Shown one piece after another: positions 48,915 through 57,856 of a DNA stretch of 64,000 nt. Numbering within the stretch: the stretch's first letter is position 1; each line of letters starts with the position of its first letter. Location of the stretch: positions 4,898,001 to 4,962,000 of the forward strand of contig NZ_CP147520.1 of NCBI RefSeq assembly GCF_037201975.1, read 5' to 3'. A program made the translations under genes and the position numbers. Under the pieces are notes generated by a model, which searched no databases, was not told the origin of the DNA, and worked only from the letters and a program-made list of their open reading frames with translations. Origin of the DNA: Streptomyces sp. TG1A-60. Lineage in GTDB: Bacteria > Actinomycetota > Actinomycetes > Streptomycetales > Streptomycetaceae.

Positions 48915-49397
48915 ATGGCCGTGAAGGACCGGGACCGGGACCGCTTCTCCACCGCGACCCGGCTGAGGGTGCTCGGTGAGCAGACCGCCGCCCGGGTCTA
49001 CCGCTCCCAGACCAAGCGCCAGGCCCACCGCTCCCGCCTCACCGGCCGGGCCGCCCTGCTCGCCCTCGTCCTCTGCTCGCTGATCGTGGCGCTCGCCTAT
49101 CCCATAAGGCAGTACGTCTCCCAGCGGGCCGAGATCGCCGACATGCAGCGGCAACGCGAGGAGGCGCGCGAGCGGGTCGAGGAACTGCGCGACCTCAAGG
49201 CGCGCTGGAAGGACGACGCGTACGCCGAGCAGCGCATCCGGGAGCGGCTGCACTACGTGATGCCGGGCGAGACCGGCTACACGATGATCGACCCGGACGC
49301 GGCGACGCGGTCCCGTACGAGGCAGGGGGCGGCCGACCGCCCCTGGTACACCAATGTCTGGGACGGGGTCGACAAGGCCGACGCCGCCGACCAGTGA
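48915..49397 (+). CDS. ftsB: FtsB/DivIC-type septum formation initiator
   Basis: This 160-residue bitopic protein starts at ATG 48915. A basic cytoplasmic N-terminus (to about 43) precedes one helix, AALLALVLCSLIVALAYPIR. An extracytoplasmic coiled coil follows, QRAEIADMQRQREEARERVE, then the conserved DIC segment DDAYAEQRIRERLHYVMPGE. FtsB joins FtsL and FtsQ in the divisome; in Streptomyces it is needed mainly for sporulation septa. Its place after eno is conserved in actinobacteria. Confidence 0.9.
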   Translation: MAVKDRDRDRFSTATRLRVLGEQTAARVYRSQTKRQAHRSRLTGRAALLALVLCSLIVALAYPIRQYVSQRAEIADMQRQREEARERVEELRDLKARWKDDAYAEQRIRERLHYVMPGETGYTMIDPDAATRSRTRQGAADRPWYTNVWDGVDKADAADQ

Positions 49398-49457
49398 ACC
49401 GTCAGCCCATGACGGCCGTGAACCGACGAGCCACACCGAGGACTTGAGTAGCAGGTT

Positions 49458-50072
49458 ATGCAGACCCCTCCGCCGCCCACCCCGCGCACCAAGCCGACCG
49501 ACGCCGACGTCGAGGCCTTCCAGCAGCAGCTCGGGCGCCCGCCGCGCGGGCTGCGCGCCATCGCGCACCGCTGCCCGTGCGGGCAGCCGGACGTCGTGGA
49601 GACGGCGCCGCGACTGCCGGACGGGACGCCCTTCCCCACGACGTACTACCTGACGTGCCCGCGCGCCGCCTCAGCGATCGGCACGCTGGAGGCCAACGGA
49701 GTGATGAAGGAGATGACGGAGCGGCTGTCGACGGACCCCGAGCTGGCCGCCGCGTACCGGGCCGCGCACGAGGACTACATCGCCCGCCGCGACGAGATCG
49801 AGGTCCTGGAGGGCTTCCCGAGCGCCGGCGGCATGCCGGACCGCGTGAAGTGCCTGCACGTCCTCGTGGGCCACTCCCTGGCCGCCGGGCCCGGTGTCAA
49901 CCCGCTGGGCGACGAGGCCATCGGGATGCTGCCGGAGTGGTGGGCCAAGGGCCCGTGCGTGGTGCCCGCCACGCCGCCCGCCGGCGAGGGCCAGGAGGCA
50001 GGGAAGGGCGGGTCGGGTCACTTCGCGGCCGTGCCCCTCGACGCGGACGCGTCCGAGGAGGCCGGCCGGTGA
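49458..50072 (+). CDS. DUF501 family protein
   Basis: This 204-residue protein starts at ATG 49458. It shows DUF501 features: GRPPRGLRAIAHRCPCGQPD with a Cys pair, TTYYLTCPRAASAIGTLEAN and DRVKCLHVLVGHSLAAGPGV. The spaced Cys and His residues suggest a metal or redox site, but no function is known. The gene lies between ftsB and ppx and overlaps ppx by GTGA. This order is conserved, so a link to cell growth or polyphosphate is possible. Confidence 0.88.
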   Translation: MQTPPPPTPRTKPTDADVEAFQQQLGRPPRGLRAIAHRCPCGQPDVVETAPRLPDGTPFPTTYYLTCPRAASAIGTLEANGVMKEMTERLSTDPELAAAYRAAHEDYIARRDEIEVLEGFPSAGGMPDRVKCLHVLVGHSLAAGPGVNPLGDEAIGMLPEWWAKGPCVVPATPPAGEGQEAGKGGSGHFAAVPLDADASEEAGR

Positions 50073-51046
50073 CCCGGGTCGCCGCCGTCGACTGCGGTAC
50101 GAACTCCATCCGCCTCCTCGTCGCGGACGCCACTGTGTCCGACAGCGCCTTCGGCGCGGGGGTCACGGGTGAACTCGTCGAGCTGGACCGGCGGATGACC
50201 ATCGTCCGGCTCGGCCAGGGCGTCGACCGTACGGGCCGGCTGGCCCCCGAGGCGCTGGAGCGGACCTTCGCGGCCTGCCGTGAGTACGCGGCGGTGATCA
50301 AGGAGCACGGTGCCGAGCGCGTCCGCTTCGTCGCCACCTCCGCCTCCCGCGACGCCGAGAACCGGGACGCGTTCGTACGCGGGGTGCTCGACATCCTCGG
50401 CGTCGAGCCCGAGGTGATCTCCGGCGACCGGGAGGCCGAGTTCTCCTTCACCGGTGCGACCAGGGAACTGAATGGCCGCGCGGACCTCGCCAAGCCGTAC
50501 CTGGTCGTGGACATCGGCGGCGGCTCCACCGAGTTCGTCGTCGGGGACGACCAGGTGCGCGGCGCGCGTTCCGTGGACATCGGCTGCGTACGGCTGACCG
50601 AGCGGCATCTCGTGCGGGACGGCATGGTCGTCGACCCGCCCGAGGCGGAGCAGATCGCCGCGGTCCGCGCCGACATCGAGGCCGCGCTGGACCTCGCGGA
50701 GCGGAGCGTGCCCCTGCGGGAGGCGCGCACCCTCGTCGGGCTGGCCGGCTCGGTCACGACGCTGTCCGCCATCGCCCAGGACCTGCCCGCGTACGACTCG
50801 GCGGCCATCCACCACTCCCGCGTCCCGTACGACCGCGTCCGGGAGATCACCGAGTGGCTGCTGCGGTCCACGCACGCCGAGCGGGAGGCCGTGCCGTCGA
50901 TGCATCCGGGGCGGGTGGACGTGATCGCCGCCGGCGCCCTCGTGCTCCTGTCGCTCATGGACCGGATCGGCGCGGCGGAGGTCGTGGTGAGCGAGCACGA
51001 CATCCTGGACGGCATCGGGTGGTCTTTGGCACTCGACCCGCGTTGA
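50069..51046 (+). CDS. ppx: Ppx/GppA family exopolyphosphatase
   Basis: The 325-residue protein starts at GTG 50069 inside the DUF501 stop. It has the actin-like ATPase-fold motifs of the family: AAVDCGTNSIRLLVAD, FVATSASRDAENRD, VVDIGGGSTEFVVG and LVGLAGSVTTLSAIA. Family members remove terminal phosphate from polyphosphate or hydrolyse pppGpp. It lacks the C-terminal HD domain of the longer E. coli form, as usual in actinobacteria. Confidence 0.92.
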   Translation: MTRVAAVDCGTNSIRLLVADATVSDSAFGAGVTGELVELDRRMTIVRLGQGVDRTGRLAPEALERTFAACREYAAVIKEHGAERVRFVATSASRDAENRDAFVRGVLDILGVEPEVISGDREAEFSFTGATRELNGRADLAKPYLVVDIGGGSTEFVVGDDQVRGARSVDIGCVRLTERHLVRDGMVVDPPEAEQIAAVRADIEAALDLAERSVPLREARTLVGLAGSVTTLSAIAQDLPAYDSAAIHHSRVPYDRVREITEWLLRSTHAEREAVPSMHPGRVDVIAAGALVLLSLMDRIGAAEVVVSEHDILDGIGWSLALDPR

Positions 51047-51096
51047 GAGACGGACCCGGGACCGTACGCCGGTGACGGCGGCGATGGGGGCGGGCG

Positions 51097-51366
51097 CTAC
51101 AGGTTGCGGTTGACGTCCCGCCGGTCGCCCACTTTGACGACGAGGATGACGAGTTCACCGTCGTTGATCTGGTAGGCGACCCGGTAGCTTCCGACCCGGA
51201 GCCGGTAGAGCCCCGACGGGCCGGTGAGCTTCTTGATGTCGGCGTCCTCGCGGTACGGGTCGTCGCCGAGCGCGGTCAGCGCGGTCAGGACGCGCATGGC
51301 GTCCGGCCGACTGATGGCCCGAAGCCGCCGCTGTGCCGCCGTGGTGAACCGGAAGGCGTATTTCAC
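51097..51366 (-). CDS. RelE-type toxin
   Basis: This 89-residue protein reads like a complete RelE/ParE toxin: FRFTTAAQRRLRAISRPDAM, ADIKKLTGPSGLYRLRVGSY and YQINDGELVILVVKVGDRRD. RelE toxins cut mRNA on the ribosome. Its start overlaps the antitoxin stop (ATGA, 51363-51366), so it is made only with the antitoxin. Confidence 0.9.
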   Translation of the reverse strand: MKYAFRFTTAAQRRLRAISRPDAMRVLTALTALGDDPYREDADIKKLTGPSGLYRLRVGSYRVAYQINDGELVILVVKVGDRRDVNRNL

Positions 51367-51635
51367 GCCGTCTCGTCGTCATGCTCGGTGAACAGATCCG
51401 CCAGCAGTTCCGCCATCGTCATGGTGGGGCCGCCCTTGTCCAGGACCGCCTCCGCTTCGCGCGCCAACATCACGTCGGCCGCTTCCTCCAGTGCTTCGAA
51501 ATCCGCGATCGGAACGACGGCCGCCACCGGAGCGCCGTTGCGTGTGATGACCGTCGGAATGCCTTCCTCGGCCCGGTTGATGTGGTCCGCGAGATGCGCG
51601 CGGGCTTCCCGAACGGTCGCAGTGTTCTCGGCCAT
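51363..51635 (-). CDS. Phd/YefM-type antitoxin
   Basis: The 90-residue product has the N-terminal DNA-binding fold of Phd antitoxins (ATVREARAHLADHINRAEEG, IPTVITRNGAPVAAVVPIAD) and an acidic C-terminus (MAELLADLFTEHDDE) that would wrap the toxin. It is first in the operon and should repress its own promoter at the repeat just upstream. Confidence 0.9.
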   Translation of the reverse strand: MAENTATVREARAHLADHINRAEEGIPTVITRNGAPVAAVVPIADFEALEEAADVMLAREAEAVLDKGGPTMTMAELLADLFTEHDDETA

Positions 51636-51643
51636 GGGCCTAG

Positions 51644-51664
51644 TGTACTCGTTTTCGTGTACAC
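51644..51664. promoter_or_regulatory. Toxin-antitoxin operator/promoter
   Basis: GTGTAC (51644-51649) and GTGTACAC (51657-51664), each with a GTAC core, flank a short T-rich spacer immediately upstream of the antitoxin start. This fits binding of Phd dimers over the promoter. Confidence 0.55.
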
Positions 51665-51758
51665 GGGAATGGGCCTGGGGAATCGCGATCGTGAGCGATC
51701 CGTCGCGTAGTCGCTACCCGCCGGTAGCCTCGCTTGAGCTGTTCGGATAACGTATGAG

Positions 51759-51794
51759 CGTCTTCGAGGGGTGCTTCGGCACCCCTCGAAGACG
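51759..51794. terminator. UUCG-capped hairpin
   Basis: A perfect 16-bp stem (51759-51774 with 51779-51794) has a TTCG loop, a very stable RNA tetraloop. It lies in the 500-bp gene-free stretch between the toxin-antitoxin pair and ndh. The remainder, 51795-52135, has no convincing gene and ends with the ndh promoter region. Confidence 0.75.
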
Positions 51795-52135
51795 TCTCGG
51801 CGGAAAACTTCGTGAAGTTCTTCACAAGAGAATCGGCCCTGTTGGGCGGCCTTTTGAGGCTCCGCAGAGCCTTCTCGGGGTCCGGGGGGTCAACGACAGG
51901 CCCCCGAGGGGGTTTCACGGGGGTCTCGTCCGTGTGAAACCAGAGGGTGGTCCAGGGGATTCGAGAGGCCGGAACGGCAGTTCACGCGGCATTGACAACG
52001 GTCCGTCATGCAGGGTGGTTCCCCTGGTCGACCATGACCTGTGCCACGAGGGTGGCGCAGTGTAGCAGAAGGGGCGGGGAAGCTTGTGAAGGGGCGCACG
52101 AGCACCCCCCGGATGGCGGGTACATACTCGATGGC

Positions 52136-53521
52136 ATGAGCACCACGGAGCGTCCCAGGATCCTCGTAGTAGGCGGTGGGTACGTAGGCCTGTACGCAGC
52201 TCGGCGCATTCTCAAGAAGATGCGCTACGGCGAGGCGACCGTCACGGTCGTCGACCCCCGGTCGTACATGACCTACCAGCCCTTCCTCCCCGAAGCCGCC
52301 GCCGGCAGCATCTCCCCGCGGCATGTCGTCGTCCCGCTGCGACGCGTGCTCCCCAAGGCGGAGGTCCTCACCGGCCGGGTCACCACCATCGACCAGGACC
52401 GCAAGGTCGCCACCGTCGCGCCGCTGGTCGGCGAGGCGTACGAGCTGCCCTTCGACTACCTGGTGATCGCGCTCGGCGCGGTCTCCCGCACCTTCCCGAT
52501 CCCCGGCCTCGCCGAGCAGGGCATCGGCATGAAGGGCATCGAGGAGGCCATCGGCCTGCGCAACCACGTGCTGGAGCAGCTCGACAAGGCCGACTCCACG
52601 ACCGACGAGGACGTCCGCCGCAAGGCGTTGACCTTCGTCTTCGTGGGCGGTGGCTTCGCCGGTGCGGAGACCATCGGCGAGGTCGAGGACATGGCCCGTG
52701 ACGCCGCGAAGTACTACAAGAGCGTGTCCCGTGAGGACATGCGCTTCGTCCTCGTCGACGCCGCGGACAAGATCCTCCCCGAGGTCGGCCCGAAGCTCGG
52801 CCAGTACGGCAAGGAGCACCTGGAGAGCCGCGGGGTCGAGGTCTACCTCAACACCTCCATGGACTCCTGCGTCGACGGCCACGTCGTACTGAAGAACGGC
52901 CTGGAGGTCGACTCCAACACGATCGTCTGGACCGCCGGCGTCAAGCCGAACCCGGTCCTCTCGCGCTACGGCCTCCCGCTCGGCCCCCGCGGCCACGTCG
53001 ACGCCCAGCCGACCCTCCAGGTCACCGGCACCGACTACATCTGGGCCGCCGGCGACAACGCCCAGGTGCCCGACGTCGCCGCCCGCAAGGCCGGCGTCGA
53101 GAACGCCTGGTGCCCGCCGAACGCGCAGCACGCGCTGCGTCAGGCCAGGGTCCTCGGCGACAACGTGGTCTCCGGCATGCGGGGTTTCCCGCAGAAGGAG
53201 TACGCGCACTCCAACAAGGGTGCGGTGGCGGGCCTCGGTCTCCACAAGGGCGTCGCGATGATCGTCATGGGCAGGATGAAGATCAAGCTCAAGGGCCGTC
53301 TCGCCTGGTACATGCACCGTGGCTACCACGGCCTCGCGATGCCGACCTGGAACCGCAAGATCCGTGTCTTCGCCGACTGGACGCTCGCCATGTTCCTCAA
53401 GCGCGAGGTCGTCTCCCTCGGCGCCATCGAGACTCCCCGCGAGGAGTTCTACGAGGCGGCGAAGCCGGCGCCGGTCGCCGCGGCTCCGGCCAGGACCGAG
53501 GAGAAGGCCAAGGCCTCCTGA
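52136..53521 (+). CDS. ndh: Type II NADH dehydrogenase
   Basis: The 461-residue flavoprotein starts at ATG 52136. FAD binding is ILVVGGGYVGLYAARRILKK, NADH binding is FVFVGGGFAGAETIGEVEDM, and a second FAD contact is YIWAAGDNAQVPD. The quinone-site region AWCPPNAQHALRQA is also present. It passes electrons from NADH to menaquinone at the membrane without pumping protons. TACATACT just before the start suggests a leaderless promoter. TGTGAA (52085) followed by CAC resembles half of a Rex (NADH-sensing) site, but the match is weak. Confidence 0.92.
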   Translation: MSTTERPRILVVGGGYVGLYAARRILKKMRYGEATVTVVDPRSYMTYQPFLPEAAAGSISPRHVVVPLRRVLPKAEVLTGRVTTIDQDRKVATVAPLVGEAYELPFDYLVIALGAVSRTFPIPGLAEQGIGMKGIEEAIGLRNHVLEQLDKADSTTDEDVRRKALTFVFVGGGFAGAETIGEVEDMARDAAKYYKSVSREDMRFVLVDAADKILPEVGPKLGQYGKEHLESRGVEVYLNTSMDSCVDGHVVLKNGLEVDSNTIVWTAGVKPNPVLSRYGLPLGPRGHVDAQPTLQVTGTDYIWAAGDNAQVPDVAARKAGVENAWCPPNAQHALRQARVLGDNVVSGMRGFPQKEYAHSNKGAVAGLGLHKGVAMIVMGRMKIKLKGRLAWYMHRGYHGLAMPTWNRKIRVFADWTLAMFLKREVVSLGAIETPREEFYEAAKPAPVAAAPARTEEKAKAS

Positions 53522-53543
53522 CCTCCGGTCGCCCCTGAACGAC

Positions 53544-53585
53544 CCGAAGGACCTCCCGCCATCCGTGGTGCGGGGGGTCCTTCGG
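53544..53585. terminator. Hairpin terminator after ndh
   Basis: A 16-bp stem with one G-T mismatch (53544-53559 with 53570-53585) and a 10-base loop lies 22 bp past the ndh stop. Confidence 0.8.
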
Positions 53586-53789
53586 CGTTCCGGAGACTCT
53601 TCGACCGCCGGGCGCGTTCGAACTCGGGACGCCGGGGTTGTTTCGACAGGTGCGGACGCGGGTGGTGCGAGCAACGCTCACACACCCGCAGCCGAACAAC
53701 ACACCTCACGGCGGGACTACGGCGAAGCCCCGCCGGTGTTTACGTTGGCGTTGGACAATCCGGGATCTCTCGTCACGGAGGTGCGCGCC

Positions 53790-55094
53790 ATGCAGGACGC
53801 CGCGTCGCGGCTGAAGGCCCTGTTCGAGCAGGTGTTGGGGACCCCGCTCCCGGTCCGGCTGCGGGCCTGGGACGGATCGGCGGCCGGCCCGCCGGAGGCC
53901 CCCGTACTGGTGGTACGGAACCGCAGGGCCCTGCGCCGGCTGCTGTGGAAGCCGGGCGAGCTGGGCCTGGCCCGCGCCTGGGTCGCCGGGGACCTCGGCG
54001 TCGAAGGGGACCTGTACGCCGTACTGGATCTGATGGCCGGACACGTGTGGGAGCGGGACGACGACGCCCGGAGTCTCACCGAGGTCCTGCGCGACCCGGA
54101 TGCGCGGGCGGCGGTCAGGGGACTGCTGAAGCTGGCCGGGCCCGCCGTCCTCCTCCCGCCCGAACCGCCTCGCGAGGAGGTCCGAACCAACCGCCACCGG
54201 CACACCAGACGCAGCGACAGACGGGCCGTCAGCCACCACTACGACGTGGGCAACGACTTCTACGAGCTCGTGCTCGGCGAGTCGATGGTGTACTCCTGCG
54301 CCTACTGGGCGGCCTCCGACGGCAGCACCACCCTCGAAGCCGCCCAGCACGACAAGCTCGACCTGATCTGCCGCAAACTCGGCCTGGCCCCGGGCCGCCG
54401 GCTCCTCGACGTCGGCTGCGGCTGGGGCTCCATGGCCGTGCACGCCGCCCGCGCGTACGGCGTGCGCGTCGTCGGCGTCACCCTCTCCCAGGAACAGGCC
54501 GCGTACGCCCGTAAGCGCGTAGCCGAGGAGGGACTGACCGACCGCGTCGAGATCCGCGTCCAGGACTACCGCGACGTCACCGACGGCCCCTTCGACGCGG
54601 TCTCCTCCGTCGGCATGGCCGAACACGTCGGCGCGGACCAGTACCTGGAGTACGCGGAGAATCTGTACAGGCTCCTCGCCCCCGGAGGGCGGCTCCTCAA
54701 CCACCAGATCTCCCGGCGCCCGCAGCGCGACGAGAGCACGTACGCCGTCAACGGCTTCATCGACGCGTACGTCTTCCCGGACGGCGAACTCGCCCCTGTC
54801 GGCACCACCGTCACCCAGCTCGAACGCGCCGGGTTCGAGGTCCGCGACGTGGAGTCCCTCCGCGAGCACTACGCCCTCACCCTGCGCGCCTGGGTCACCA
54901 ACCTCGAAGCCCGCTGGGGGCAGGCGGTCGGCCTCGTCGGACCCGGCCGCGCCCGCGTCTGGCGGCTCTACATGGCCGCCTCCGCCCTCGGCTTCGAAGG
55001 CAACCGCATCGGCGTCAACCAGGTGCTGGCCGTGCGGCCCACGGAAGGGGGTGCGTCGGGGCTGCCGCTCAGGGCCCGGACCTGGGCCGCCTGA
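53790..55094 (+). CDS. Cyclopropane-fatty-acyl-phospholipid synthase family methyltransferase
   Basis: The 434-residue protein starts at ATG 53790, eight bases after GGAGG. The family signature SHHYDVGNDFYELVLGESMV YSCAYW, the SAM loop RLLDVGCGWGSMAVHAARAY, and later VSSVGMAEHVGADQYLEYAE are all present. It would transfer a methylene from SAM to an unsaturated phospholipid chain at the membrane. That activity fits with the desaturase elsewhere in the window, though the two genes are 40 kb apart. Confidence 0.92.
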   Translation: MQDAASRLKALFEQVLGTPLPVRLRAWDGSAAGPPEAPVLVVRNRRALRRLLWKPGELGLARAWVAGDLGVEGDLYAVLDLMAGHVWERDDDARSLTEVLRDPDARAAVRGLLKLAGPAVLLPPEPPREEVRTNRHRHTRRSDRRAVSHHYDVGNDFYELVLGESMVYSCAYWAASDGSTTLEAAQHDKLDLICRKLGLAPGRRLLDVGCGWGSMAVHAARAYGVRVVGVTLSQEQAAYARKRVAEEGLTDRVEIRVQDYRDVTDGPFDAVSSVGMAEHVGADQYLEYAENLYRLLAPGGRLLNHQISRRPQRDESTYAVNGFIDAYVFPDGELAPVGTTVTQLERAGFEVRDVESLREHYALTLRAWVTNLEARWGQAVGLVGPGRARVWRLYMAASALGFEGNRIGVNQVLAVRPTEGGASGLPLRARTWAA

Positions 55095-55150
55095 CCGACC
55101 GTACGGGGCGTGGAGCGGCCACGTGCGCGCCCCCACGCACGCATACGGGC

Positions 55151-55193
55151 GTGGGCGGGCCCCCGTTCCTCGCCGGAACGGGGGCCCGCCCAC
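55151..55193. terminator. Bidirectional hairpin terminator
   Basis: A perfect 19-bp stem (55151-55169 with 55175-55193) and a 5-base loop separate the convergent cyclopropane-synthase and ABC-permease genes. Confidence 0.85.
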
Positions 55194-55216
55194 TGACTTC
55201 CTCGCACCCTCCGGGG

Positions 55217-57757
55217 CTACTCCGACTTGATCGCCGTCAGCATGTTCAGCTTCGCCGCGCGGCGGGCCGGCCACAGAGCGGCCAGGATGCCGACCGTGGC
55301 GGCCAGGAGGAGGAAGACGGCCAGCCGGGCCCAGGGCAGGACCAGTTCGTACGTCGGCATCCTGGTGGCGAGCAGTTCGCCGACGGCCCAGCCGAAGAAG
55401 ACACCGAGGCCGATGCCGAGGACACCGCCGAACAGGGAGATCACCAGGGACTCCAGACGGACCATCCGCTTGATGCCCCGCCGGTCGAGACCGATCGCGC
55501 GGAGCATGCCGATCTCCTGGGAGCGCTCGAAGACGGACATGGCGAGGGTGTTGACGACACCGAGGACGGCGACGATCACGGCCATGGCCAGCAGGCCGTA
55601 CAGCATGTTCAGCATCAGGGTGAACATCCGCGCGATGTCCGCGGAGACGTCCTCGCGGTCCTGGACCCGGATGGCCGGATTCTCGCCGAGGGCGCGCTCC
55701 AGCCGGTCCTTGGCGGCGGCCGAGGCGCCGCCCGAGGTCTTGACCATGACCGTCATGTCGGCCGGGTCCGCCGAGGCCGGCAGCCGCTCGCCGAGCGTCC
55801 TGTTGTCCACGAGGACGCCCCGAAACAGCTCGTTGCCCCGGTAGACCCCGGCGACCGTCAGCCGCTGCCTCTCGCCGCCCCGGAACCCGGCGGTGACCTG
55901 CGAACCGGACTCCCAGCCGCGCCGCGCGGCGGTGTCCGCGTCCACGACCACGTCCGCGCCGCCGACCTCGAACGCGCCGTCGTCGACGGTGAGGTCGACG
56001 AGGTCGCCGAAGACCGCGCCGTTGACGCCGGTGAGGTACTCGGTCTCACCGTCGACGCGGGACTCGGCGTTGCGCAGCGGCGAGACCGCCGTGACGCCCT
56101 CGGTGGCGGCGAGCGTCTTCTCCACGTCCGGGGAGAGGAAGTTGCCGTTGGCCATCGAGACCACGTAGTCCGCCTTGATCGCGTCGGCGGCCATCTTGTC
56201 GATGGACGTCTGCAGACTGCCCGCCATCACCGTCATACCGGTGATCAGCGTCAGACCGATCATCAGCGCCGAGGCGGTGGCGGCGGTGCGGCGCGGATTG
56301 CGTACGGAGTTCTGCCGGGCGAGCTTGCCGGAGACCCCGAAGACCCGCAGGACGGGCGCCGCCGCCGCGACCAGGGGGCGGGAGAGGAGAGGCGTGAGGA
56401 CGAAGACGCCGATGATCAGGAGCACCGCGCCGACGCCCATCGGGGCCTGCCCGTCCGAGCCGTCCATCGTCGTGGCGTACAGGACGGTGGCGGTGCCCGC
56501 GCCGGCGAGCAGAGCGCCGGTCGAGTTCCGTACGACGAGCGACTTGGCCGTCGCCTTCGCGTGCACGCTGCTCATCGCGGCGACCGGCGGGATCTTCGCC
56601 GCGCGGCGTCCCGGCAGCCAGGCGGCCAGCACGGTGATCAGTACGCCGACCAGCAGGGCGCTGACGACCGTGCCGCCGGAGATCACCAGCGGGCCGTCGG
56701 GGACGGTCGCGCCGAGCATCGCCATCAGCGACCGCATCGCCGCGCCGATGCCGACACCGGCGGCGAGACCGGTGACCGCGGCGACCGCGCCGACCACGAA
56801 CGCCTCGGTCAGCACCGAACGCGTCACCTGGCGGCGGGAGGCGCCCACCGCGCGCAGCAGCGCCAGCTCTCTGGTGCGCTGGGCGACCAGCATGGTGAAG
56901 GTGTTGGCGATGGTGAACGTGCCGACGAAGAGCGCGATCCCGGCGAAGACCAGCAGCGCGTTCTTCATGCCACTCATCTCCGCGGCGATCTGCGCGGCCT
57001 GGTCGTCGGCGAGCTGCCGGCCGGTGGTGGTGCGGGCGGTGTCCTCGGGGAGGATCTTCTCGATGGCCGACTGCAGCTCGGCCTGGCTGGTGCCGGCCGC
57101 CGCCGTCACGTTGATCGCGTCGTACTCGCCGTCCCTGTGGAAGAGCCGCTGCGCGGTCGCCGTGTCGAACAGGGCGAGGCTGCCGCCGGCGGCCACGTTG
57201 CCGTCGTCCGTGGTGAAGATCGCGGTGATGGTGGGGGTGAGGACCGGCCCGTCGACGGACAGGCGGATCGTGTCGCCCACCTCGTACCCGGCCCGCTTCG
57301 CGGTCGCGGAGTCGATGGCTGTCTCGTTCTCGCCCCGGGGGGCACGGCCACCGTTCTTGATCGGATACCGGGGGTCGTTCGTGCCCCAGTAGTTCCCGCC
57401 CTGCGACTGGAAGCCGCCGCCGATCAGCTTGCCGTCCTTGTCGGCGAGCGCGGTGAACCCGCTCACCACACCCGTCGCGGACTCGGTGCCGGGCGCCCGC
57501 TCGACCTTGTTCAGCAACTCGGGCGTCAGCTTCGGCTGTTCGGCGACGCGGTCGCCCTCGCCCGGCCGGTACCCCGCCTCGATCGCGACGTCCACGTGGT
57601 CGAAGCCCTTGGCCGAGCTCTTCTGGAACGCGTCCGAGATGCTGTTGGTGAAGACCAGCGTGCCCGACACGAAGGCGACGCCGAGCATCACCGCGAGCAC
57701 GGTCATCAGGAGCCTGGCCTTGTGTGAGAGCACGTTGCGCAGGGCGGTACGGAACAT
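55217..57757 (-). CDS. FtsX/MacB-like ABC permease (second copy)
   Basis: The 846-residue permease starts at ATG 57757 (MFRTALRNVLSHKARLLMTV). It has the same doubled plan as the protein at 31056: an N-terminal helix, an extracellular domain and three helices, all repeated. The coupling segments are QRTRELALLRAVGASRRQVT and FERSQEIGMLRAIGLDRRG. The C-terminus ends in ARRAAKLNMLTAIKSE. The partner ATPase gene lies upstream but is now separated by an IS630-type insertion, which may cut off its transcription. Confidence 0.9.
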   Translation of the reverse strand: MFRTALRNVLSHKARLLMTVLAVMLGVAFVSGTLVFTNSISDAFQKSSAKGFDHVDVAIEAGYRPGEGDRVAEQPKLTPELLNKVERAPGTESATGVVSGFTALADKDGKLIGGGFQSQGGNYWGTNDPRYPIKNGGRAPRGENETAIDSATAKRAGYEVGDTIRLSVDGPVLTPTITAIFTTDDGNVAAGGSLALFDTATAQRLFHRDGEYDAINVTAAAGTSQAELQSAIEKILPEDTARTTTGRQLADDQAAQIAAEMSGMKNALLVFAGIALFVGTFTIANTFTMLVAQRTRELALLRAVGASRRQVTRSVLTEAFVVGAVAAVTGLAAGVGIGAAMRSLMAMLGATVPDGPLVISGGTVVSALLVGVLITVLAAWLPGRRAAKIPPVAAMSSVHAKATAKSLVVRNSTGALLAGAGTATVLYATTMDGSDGQAPMGVGAVLLIIGVFVLTPLLSRPLVAAAAPVLRVFGVSGKLARQNSVRNPRRTAATASALMIGLTLITGMTVMAGSLQTSIDKMAADAIKADYVVSMANGNFLSPDVEKTLAATEGVTAVSPLRNAESRVDGETEYLTGVNGAVFGDLVDLTVDDGAFEVGGADVVVDADTAARRGWESGSQVTAGFRGGERQRLTVAGVYRGNELFRGVLVDNRTLGERLPASADPADMTVMVKTSGGASAAAKDRLERALGENPAIRVQDREDVSADIARMFTLMLNMLYGLLAMAVIVAVLGVVNTLAMSVFERSQEIGMLRAIGLDRRGIKRMVRLESLVISLFGGVLGIGLGVFFGWAVGELLATRMPTYELVLPWARLAVFLLLAATVGILAALWPARRAAKLNMLTAIKSE

Positions 57758-57856
57758 GAGGGGATCCCTGTTTCGGGGTCGGGAAGCGACGGTGGGTGGC
57801 CGCGAGGGCGACGTGAGGGAGGCGCGGCTCCGGTGCGAACGTTGCCTTCGCGGCGC

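Noticed and set aside
52085..52100. Possible Rex operator before ndh.
   Set aside because: Only one half-site matches well; mentioned under ndh but not listed as a site.
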